Assembly: GCA_009746045.1 (NCBI GenBank)
Contig: RPFO01000240.1
Coordinates: 381,501-445,500, forward strand
Direction: 5' to 3'
DNA length: 64,000 nucleotides
DNA from: Mesostigma viride
Lineage: Eukaryota > Streptophyta > Mesostigmatophyceae > Mesostigmatales > Mesostigmataceae
Below are positions 57,116-64,000 of the stretch, one piece after another. Every line of letters starts with the position of its first letter. Position 1 is the stretch's first letter. The notes under the pieces were generated by a model that did no database searches, was not told the origin of the DNA, and was given only the letters and a program-made list of their open reading frames with translations. Position numbers and translations under genes: made by a program.

Positions 57116-57352
57116 GCTTTTAATCCCTGTGTGTGCACAACAGGAGAAAGGGCAGAGACCCCCAGTCTCCTTCATGCCTAAGGCATGCCACAGCTGCATT
57201 CGGGAACGCTAGCTAAACGGACACGCTAACGATCCGGCAATCTGTGGGTGCAATAAGACCCATGTGAGCATGGCATAACACTAGGAGCGTGGGCAAGTAA
57301 TCTCATCATAGCCAGGACATAGCATGGCTGTACTAGGACTATACCCCGATCA

Positions 57353-57567
57353 ATGGATGGATGGATGGATGGATGGATGGATGGATGGATGGATGGATGG
57401 ATGGATGGATGGATGGATGGATGGATGGATGGATGGATGGATGGATGGATGGATGGATGGATGGATGGATGGATGGATGGATGGATGGATGGATGGATGG
57501 ATGGATGGATGGATGGATGGATGGATGGATGGATGAATGGATGGATGGATGGATGGATGGATGGATG
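57353..57567 (+). repeat. (ATGG)n microsatellite, about 54 units
   Basis: One change (ATGA) near 57533. As four is not a multiple of three, all three plus frames stay open (MDGW repeats); none is a gene. Confidence 0.98.
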
Positions 57568-58055
57568 TCAGGCTTGTCTTACATGATGCAGTGGAACTTT
57601 GGTGCTGGAGGGTTAATTGTGGTCTGGTTTAGCTTCAGTGCTCTCATGTCGGCCTTCATTTGTAATTATTTGAATGCATGCCCATTGGGCCATGCATAGT
57701 GTATATTTTTTATGCATGCACGCCCATTATGTATCGCTGGGTCCATCCCATCAATGCTTGTTTATTGCCAGGTCTGGTGTAAGTAAGTTATAGTACTTGT
57801 GTGTCATGCGCATGGGCATGTTTAGAGTACTATTATGCTAATCTCTTAACCCAGTTAAGAAACATAATTACACGGAAGTTACAAATCTCATCTGCATCAT
57901 GCCCCAAGACACTACATCAAAGAATCAAATAAAATTATAACATGCCTCCGTTGGGAGATCATGCAGCACATGCATATTCCTTGCTGAATGGGTAGAGGTG
58001 GGTCAAGCCGCGACATCGAAATAAGCTAACTCTAAGCTATCTAGTCTACAAAATA

Positions 58056-58253
58056 CTAACTACACTTCTCCCCAAAGCGCCCCTTCCGCTTTGGGGGAGG
58101 CGGCTTACCCACATGGGCTGGCGTGTGAGCCGGGACACTGGTCTTCCACCTCTTCTTGTTCTGCATAGGAACAGAGAGCGAAGAAATGCGGTGTGGGGAC
58201 CCCTTCTCGTGGTAATGCGTTACATGTACTCCCCACCGGGCTTTGCTCTTCAT
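58056..58253 (-). CDS. Possible last exon, unknown
   Basis: 65 codons, KARWGVHVTHYHEKGSPHRI, ending PPPPKRKGRFGEKCS. Basic composition; no family recognised and no clear acceptor. It may be chance. Confidence 0.2.
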   Translation of the reverse strand: MKSKARWGVHVTHYHEKGSPHRISSLSVPMQNKKRWKTSVPAHTPAHVGKPPPPKRKGRFGEKCS

Positions 58254-58439
58254 GGGTTCATAAAGACAACAATTATTCAGTAAGAATTTAATAAATTAGG
58301 AACATATATCCGTTGGGAGTCACTGTTACACATATACCTGAAAAGGGGCATATGATTTTTAATACATTCTGAGCTACAACCTGCACGTGCATGGGTTTAG
58401 TTAACTGGCACCTATACTAGAGGCCTGACATGGGGTGGA

Positions 58440-58602
58440 GCTTCAGTGCTTCCCCGCCTTCTCCTTCTCCCACACTGGGTGCTCCGCGTCCTTCTTCTCC
58501 GGCCCTGCCCATGGGTGCACCGGCCCCGCCTCCTCCTTCTCCTCACGGGACGATTCGCGCTCCACGCATGGCTGCAGCATCAGTTAGCACGGGCAAGATA
58601 TA
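58440..58602 (+). CDS. Possible Pro-rich exon
   Basis: The plus frame reads SASPPSPSPTLGAP, then PSSPALPMGAPAPPPPSPHG, and stops at 58600-58602. Ser-Pro repeats are common in algal wall glycoproteins, but neither splice sites nor neighbours confirm a gene. Confidence 0.2.
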
Positions 58603-59181
58603 GCAGTAACCGCGCTATGGCTGTTCTAGCATCAGCCTAGCAGACTTCCATGATCACTCAGCAAACCCACGACAGCTAAACCCTTGGCTGTCACAACCAG
58701 TCCATGTATGGGTACAGGGAAAGCTTCCCGCATATCCATGGCCATATGGATGGCAGCAACACAACGACTTGCCCCCTAGCCCCCCGTGCACACACAAAAA
58801 CGTGGGTCGTGGCTTCCACGCCCCATCCGCCATGCATGACAGCGCGTACCTTACTCGCATTCACACCGGGCTGCATCCCAGCGCCGTTGCTGTCCCCATG
58901 TGACACGTCGGCTGATTAAGCAGATACACAGCAGAGTCTGATGTAAACCGCTAAACCCCAAACCCATGCAGACCACAGTCAAGGACGCGTGCATGTCAAG
59001 CCATGCCAATCGTGAACCGTACAGCAATTTACTTTTCAAGCCTGAAGAGGTGGATAGCAGATAGTAGCCTGGAAGAGGTTACAGGGGCACATGTCCATTA
59101 GCGAGCGGAACAACACAGCTCCCACACTACAAGCGTACCGCACAATGTCCTCCTGCAATTGTCTGCCGATCTCCCAATCCC

Positions 59182-59275
59182 GCAGACATCTCCACTGCTC
59201 TCATGGCGATTGCAAATGCTGCATGCCGCAGACATCTCCACTGCTCTCATGGCGATTGCAAATGCTTGATGCCGC
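59182..59275 (+). repeat. 47-bp tandem duplication
   Basis: cgcagacatctccactgctc and its continuation appear twice in a row, just downstream (minus sense) of the spliced locus. Confidence 0.9.
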
Positions 59276-59283
59276 ACCTCTGC

Positions 59284-60056
59284 TTACAGCAGAAAAGCTT
59301 CCTCCGGGCGAGGCACCTGACTGGAACCAACACCCATTCTTTGGCTTGACAACGTGGCCATGACAGCATCGTGAATCTGCTTCGCCAACGCCCACACATC
59401 AGGACCCGCGCCCTGCACCGCCATGGCCACAGGCTGCACCGCTGCAATCGATGCAGCATTCACTGCCTGCGCCGCACCATGTTCTGCATGCACGAAAGCC
59501 AATGCTGGCTCGGTTATCATGGTCTTGCCCGATTCCTGCTGCTTCTTCTTCTTCGATGCGGTCATGCGCACTTTATACCCCTTCCTCTCCAAGCACGCCT
59601 TCAGCACCTGGTTCGTGCGGTGCTGAATATGCTTCTGAAGGCGCGCCTTCTAAACACGAAATGTTGGCAATGTATGATTCCCAAACGGCATGATAGGCAC
59701 ATAATCAGTCCCATTAATTGCTTTGCGGCAGTCAATGCACCAGAACACCTGTTGAAAAAAGGAGGTTATGCACGCTAGCGATTACCCGCGGCAAGAAGCA
59801 ATCAACACACCTCGCTAACAACTGCAACCACAATGTAGTTCATGACGGGCCACTCACCGCTAGCCTGCTCTCCTGCTTCAATGTCTCCCCATTCTCAAGG
59901 CCTCCATCGTAAACCTCTCCGTCTTCACCATCGTCATCGTCTTCCTCTTCCTCCACTCCGACGTATCCGTGCTTCCTTTTCCTAAGATACCCAGGGTTGT
60001 TCAAGTCGTATGTGCGGCGTTGGCACACTTCCAACAAAATTTTGGCCGCCTCTACC
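59284..60056 (-). pseudogene. Spliced minus-strand locus with an in-frame stop
   Basis: The first visible exon (about 60056-59858) reads EAAKILLEVCQRRTYDLNN and then an acidic stretch (VGVEEEEDDDDGEDGE). A consensus donor GTGAGT starts at 59857, and an acceptor after CCTCCTTTTTTCAACAG ends at 59749; the 109-bp intron is phase 0. The next exon reads VFWCIDCRKAINGTDYVPIM, PFGNHTLPTFRV, then TAG (59652-59650). The same frame continues for over 120 codons (KARLQKHIQHRTNQVLKACL, MTASKKKKQQESGKT, ALAKQIHDAVMATLS) to 59284. The CIDC pair may bind zinc. The continuing frame suggests a nonsense mutation, or a second small intron ending at this TAG. The upstream exon is unknown and the family not recognised. 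Confidence 0.5.
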
Positions 60057-60702
60057 CATTACCATTTATTCGTACTATCATAACATATCCAGGCGTTTGA
60101 AAAATCATTCCCTCGTTCGAACTTCTACGCCTGGGCGTCCATGACAAGGCAGTCACGACGGGACGCAGATGCACAAAAATAAAACAAGGCGACATCCCTT
60201 CAATCATTGACCGGCAAAGAACAGAATATGCGCAGAACTTGGATTTCAACACCACTGTCTGAGGTTATGCCCACCTCTTGCCGTGTATTTATGCTAGGTA
60301 GTCTAGCCGTGTGCTATTCCAACTTATCGCATCACATTTTATATAGTGGCGAGTGAGATATTAGAGAGTTTTTGCAGAAGCTTTAGCTTTGACTTTAGCT
60401 TTGGCTTTGGAAGAGCGATTCCGCGTAAACCAAGACTTAAAGGTTACGTAACCGTTTGTAACCGTGACGGTCATGGACGGGCCATTTCAGACGTGGACGG
60501 CGGACCATTTCAGACCCGAAATCAAAGCTATTCTAATTTAGCCGGGCAGAAAAAATCCCGTTTTTCTGACCATTCTACTTTAGCTTAGCTTTGATAGAAA
60601 AAAATTTAATTCTGGCATCGACTGTCATGCACAAAAGAAGTCGGGCGCATGGCGGCTTGGCCCGAGATGGCGGCGTGGTGAACCTGGTGCGACTTTGCTC
60701 TT

Positions 60703-61851
60703 ATGGCGGCCACTGGCGATCATGATGCCGCGATGGATGCTGCCAGCAACGCTGGTGATGACGCGCGCATGTCTGACAGCGCCTCAAGTGACGACGGCGG
60801 CGCGCATGCCGCCATCAGGTGGTCGCAGCCAGCCAAGCATGCATTGTTGAAGCGCCTCAACTCTGGCCGGGTGGTGGTTTTCTCGCTGCCCACCCAGCGG
60901 GGCCGGGGGGCCAAAAAGACAGAAAAGACCCCCCGGCAGATTGGCTGGGACGAGGTGGGGGCCGACCTGGATGCAAGCATGGAATTCAAGGATCCCAAAG
61001 ACAGGCTGCCTAAGGGGTACGCCACAGGGGAGAAGTGCCAAAAACAGTACAAGGCGCTAAAGGCCGCTTTGAAACAAAAGAAGGCCTCCCCGGTGGACGT
61101 CGACGACCCAGACTCCAGTATCGAGCAGGAGATCCTGCATTTGACCAAGGTGGTTATGGGGTTGGAGGCGGCGGCCAAGTCGAAAAAGAAACAAGGGAAG
61201 GTGCCCCAGCAGGACGCCCGCCCTGCAGAAATTGGCGCACATGTTAGGGCGGCGGCGATGTCGTCGAGGGGCAGTAAGAGAGCAGCCCCTGATCTTGACC
61301 CCCCGGCAGGCGAGCACCCGGACGAATCACAGGAAGGGGGTCAGGCAGGAGAGGAGTATGCAGGGGAAGAGGAAGAGTGGGAGGAAGGAGACGAGATGGG
61401 TGGCCCGTCAATGTCGCACACGCGGCGGGCCAGACGGACGGCGACAGCTGACGTTGTGCAGGGTTTCGACGCGATGGGCTCTGCGATTAACAAACTGGTG
61501 GACCTGAGCGAGACACAAATAAACGCACAGGTGGCTGCGCAGGCAGCCGAGCAGGCGCACAGGGCCGAGATGGAAGCCATGCAGGCACGCAGGCAACAAG
61601 CAGATATTGATCTTCAACAACGGGAGCTCGAGTTCAGGATGGACACTAGGAAGGAAGACACCGAGCTGCGGCGCATGGAGCTGCAGCTGAGCAGAGACCA
61701 AATGATGGAAACCAACGCAAAGATCCAAAAGGCGCAGCTCGATGCCCAAAAAGCGCAGCTTGAGGCACTGGGGAAGCAAACTGATTTTCTTTTCAAGGTG
61801 ATGGCAAACAAGTTGGGGATGTCATTCGACGCGCCTGCTGGTTCTGGCTGA
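60703..61851 (+). CDS. Myb/SANT-like DNA-binding protein of a PIF/Harbinger element
   Basis: 382 codons from ATG to stop, without interruption. After an acidic start, residues about 39-125 form a trihelix/Myb-SANT-like domain (IRWSQPAKHALLKRL, IGWDEVGADLDASM, GEKCQKQYKALKAALKQ). An acidic linker (GEEYAGEEEEWEEGDEMGG) and a long coiled coil (about 280-365, RAEMEAMQARRQQADIDL, ELRRMELQLSRDQMME) follow. PIF/Harbinger transposons usually carry such a Myb-like protein next to the DDE nuclease and need it for nuclear import and DNA binding. The DDE partner stands 1.8 kb away in convergent orientation. It could also be a host trihelix factor. The frame is intact and GC-rich compared with its flanks. 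Confidence 0.7.
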   Translation: MAATGDHDAAMDAASNAGDDARMSDSASSDDGGAHAAIRWSQPAKHALLKRLNSGRVVVFSLPTQRGRGAKKTEKTPRQIGWDEVGADLDASMEFKDPKDRLPKGYATGEKCQKQYKALKAALKQKKASPVDVDDPDSSIEQEILHLTKVVMGLEAAAKSKKKQGKVPQQDARPAEIGAHVRAAAMSSRGSKRAAPDLDPPAGEHPDESQEGGQAGEEYAGEEEEWEEGDEMGGPSMSHTRRARRTATADVVQGFDAMGSAINKLVDLSETQINAQVAAQAAEQAHRAEMEAMQARRQQADIDLQQRELEFRMDTRKEDTELRRMELQLSRDQMMETNAKIQKAQLDAQKAQLEALGKQTDFLFKVMANKLGMSFDAPAGSG

Positions 61852-61859
61852 GAAACTGT

Positions 61860-62330
61860 AGGATTGTGCCTTGCAGTACCTTTACCACAGTTCTGCATTC
61901 CATGCTCTTCTTTTTATCCATAATGCATTTGTGAGCTCTTTTGTAGAGACAGGCATTGTTACGATGGTCTCATTGATACTTGAGGCGACCTTGTACGGTC
62001 GCATCCTAACCGTGGTCAGGTCTTGACTTGCGTCAAGAGGCCAGTGCCTTCTTCATGGCGGGGCCTGTTTAGCAATTGTGCCATTGTGATGAGACTACAA
62101 GCATGGCAACATTCAGCTACACCGGTTATTGGTTGTCTTGAGCACTAAGTATGCATTACATTAGTGAGACTCCTCACTGGTTGTCTCTATTAAGTGAGAC
62201 AACTATCAAGGAGACAAGTATGTTCTTAATTAATTAACTAATGTTCTTAACCAACTATGTTCTTAATTAATTAAGTTAATTAATTAATTAATTAATTGTC
62301 TAGTAGTCAATTAAACCTGTGCACTTGTAA
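61860..62330. other. 3' flank of the Myb-like gene, AT-rich
   Basis: No gene. TTAATTAA runs lie at 62226-62300. Short inverted words gagactcctcactggttgtc and gtgagacaactatc occur near 62165-62210. Confidence 0.5.
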
Positions 62331-62655
62331 TTAATTAATATCGTGCTAGCCCCCGTTGGGAAGTCACAGAGCCTTAACCGTGATGGATGGATGGATGGAT
62401 GGATGGATGGATGGATGGATGGATGGATGGATGGATGGATGGATGGATGGATGGATGGATGGATGGGTGGGTGGGTGGGTGGGTGGGTGGGTGGGTGGGT
62501 GGGTGGGTGGGTGGGTGGGTGGGTGGGTGGGTGGGTGGGTGGATTAATTAAGTTAATTAATTAGGAACATAACTCCGTTGGGAGTATATGTAGCACATAG
62601 CCCAGAGAAGGGGCATATGGCCTATCATACATTGATGGATGGATGGATGGGTGGG
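62325..62655 (+). repeat. (TTAA)n/hairpin elements with (GGAT)n-(GGGT)n microsatellite
   Basis: The first element (about 62328-62375, with CCCCCGTTGGGAAGTCACAG) is followed by 21 GGAT units and then about 19 GGGT units (62383-62543). A second element (62545-62600, with CTCCGTTGGGAG) is followed by GGATGGATGGATGGGTGGG at about 62635-62655. The same order of hairpin core then GGAT run occurs twice within 330 bp. Confidence 0.85.
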
Positions 62656-62659
62656 TACA

Positions 62660-63640
62660 CGCAATCCTACCGGTCTAATCTATATAGGTACAACAACAAG
62701 CCAACTCTTGCAATCGGGGAGTCACTTCATTGCAGCAGGCCTCGACTAATCAATTAATTATTGCATGAAGTGAGACAAATATGCCTACACATGGTTGTAC
62801 ATGACACAACGTTAAACCCTTGAATTGATCTCAGTTTAATGCCTACACCGTTGTAACCAATTCTAGTTTAGGGGCAGGCCGCGGGCCCTGATTTGCACAA
62901 TTAATGGTGGCCGTGGCATGCCAAGGTAGCATGCACATGCAGCAATGACGTATAGCACACATGGCAAGTCTAGCCATGTAGTGAGATAGTACATGCTTTG
63001 AAATCTCACATAACCAAGTTTCCCGAAGGATTGACTCGCGTGCTAACGAGAAGGGCAACATTCAAGTATCTATCGAGGTCTTGCAGCGGAGCCTTGAAAA
63101 ACTCCTGTGTTACGCCGCAAGCCTCGGCCGCCACCTCTACCTCTACTTGTCCTAATACTACCTAGACTAGTAAGGCCACTTCTATTTGCACCCTTAGCGA
63201 AAGACGACCGAGACGAACCAGATCTCAATGCATTTACATATGTACTACTGTAATATGCCATAGGCCATTTAGTCAAACCCGTTTACTCCAGGAAAAGAGG
63301 AAGGAAACACAACTACACTGCCGTGACCCAAGCTAATATGTGTTAATTCATTTAACACACGCCGAGTGACCACACAAGGAGTGGAACGTGCATAAATGGT
63401 CACCAACGGTCCAACAGGCTCGGGCCGACCTGGCCCTCGCCTGCGGAAACACAGAAACACAGGCAGGTGCGCAGACGCACGCCGGTCCACTACATTCTAC
63501 CGAAGGATAAGGACCACTAATAAAGTACGCGGCGCGGCGCCCAAAGGCACCCAATATACCACGGTACTGTTACGAGGACAATCAGGTCCCAACTAGAACT
63601 ACACGTAAACCTAGGATAAACGGAGGCCAAGGACCTAATT
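62660..63640. other. No confident gene
   Basis: Unique sequence downstream (minus sense) of the transposase. Short ORFs only. It may contain the untranslated part of the Harbinger element, but no terminal repeat was recognised. Confidence 0.4.
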
Positions 63641-63651
63641 TACGTCCGTAA

Positions 63652-64000
63652 CTACAACGAATTGTTACGCGACGTAACATCCTGCACCTCGTTGCCGTAC
63701 AAACAAGCACGGATGTTATTCAGGATGGTCGCCGTTATGTACATTTTCCCCAAGGGTTGCAAGTAAAGTTTAAGGTTTTTGGTCATGTTATTGAATGCCC
63801 ATGCGCTGGTGATGCCTCCGAATGCATGCTCAACTGAGATTCGGACTATGCTCATGCTTCGATTGAACCGTAGCTGTTGTGCGCTTGCACCCTGTGAAGG
63901 AAATCCCTTGACGATGAAAGCACCCAAAGGGAAGGACCAATCCCCATACAGGAAATAGCGAGTGCCCCAGTTTGGCATCATGTTGTACAAGGCAGTCTCC
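63652..64000 (-). CDS. PIF/Harbinger DDE transposase, C-terminal part (runs off the window)
   Basis: The minus frame enters from beyond base 64000 and stops at 63652. It has YFLYGDWSFPLGAFIV (with the aspartate in the GD.(A/S)(Y/F)PL motif), QLRFNRSMSIVRISVEHAFG with the catalytic glutamate in VEHAFG, and TATILNNIRACLYGN. These are the second D and the E regions of the Harbinger (DDE_Tnp_4) nuclease. The end is as expected for the family. The N-terminal part, with the first D, is outside the window. Confidence 0.85.
   Translation of the reverse strand, partial: ETALYNMMPNWGTRYFLYGDWSFPLGAFIVKGFPSQGASAQQLRFNRSMSIVRISVEHAFGGITSAWAFNNMTKNLKLYLQPLGKMYITATILNNIRACLYGNEVQDVTSRNNSL

Noticed and set aside
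57324-57699. MDGW-repeat ORFs
   Set aside because: Tetranucleotide microsatellite, open in all three frames.

Overview
The window looks like repeat-dominated nuclear DNA of a eukaryote, most likely a green alga or similar protist. The evidence is spliceosomal introns, copia-type and RLE-type retrotransposons, hAT and PIF/Harbinger DNA transposons, long microsatellites and no operons. The organism cannot be fixed from sequence alone. Host-gene content is small: a probable two-exon gene end at the left edge, a spliced pseudogene-like locus near 59-60 kb, and a few weak exon candidates. Layout, left to right: 1-2.4 kb, 3' part of a host gene. 2.6-3.0 kb, short (TTAA)n/hairpin repeats. 3.1-6.6 kb, two head-to-head copies of a degenerate, chimeric LINE forming a 1.05-kb inverted repeat. 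6.6-7.9 kb, 3' end and LTR of an LTR element in + orientation (element VI). 7.9-10.1 kb, a structured non-coding repeat in a short and a long version. 10.1-28 kb, a nest on the minus strand. Element III is split by a canonical copia element (11395-26226, TSD ATACC). That copia is in turn split by element II (12646-21027, TSD GCTGG), and its 5' LTR carries a non-autonomous hAT element (24726-25817, TSD AACCATCA). 28.6-34.2 kb, an R2-like LINE with endonuclease and zinc fingers, with 0.99-kb direct repeats at its 3' end. 34.2-42.2 kb, element IV, the most complete relative of II and III. 42.2-43.5 kb, the 3' remnant of element V. 45.0-51.6 kb, a non-coding LTR element (LARD) with near-identical LTRs. 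51.6-58 kb, satellites, palindromes and microsatellites. 59-60 kb, a spliced minus-strand locus. 60.7-64 kb, two convergent genes typical of PIF/Harbinger transposons (Myb-like protein and DDE transposase). The most unusual item is the family of elements II, III, IV, V and VI. Their pol order is Gag, zinc knuckle, integrase, retropepsin-like protease, copia-type RT, RNase H, so the protease lies after the integrase. The RT active box is HGDD rather than YVDD. The LTRs begin AGTTA(G/A)C instead of TG, and the gag ATG lies only 13-23 bp after the 5' LTR, leaving little or no room for a normal tRNA primer site. The ordinary copia element next to them (PR before IN, HVDD box, TG...CA LTRs, iMet-like primer site, 5-bp TSD) is an internal control showing that the difference is not a reading error.
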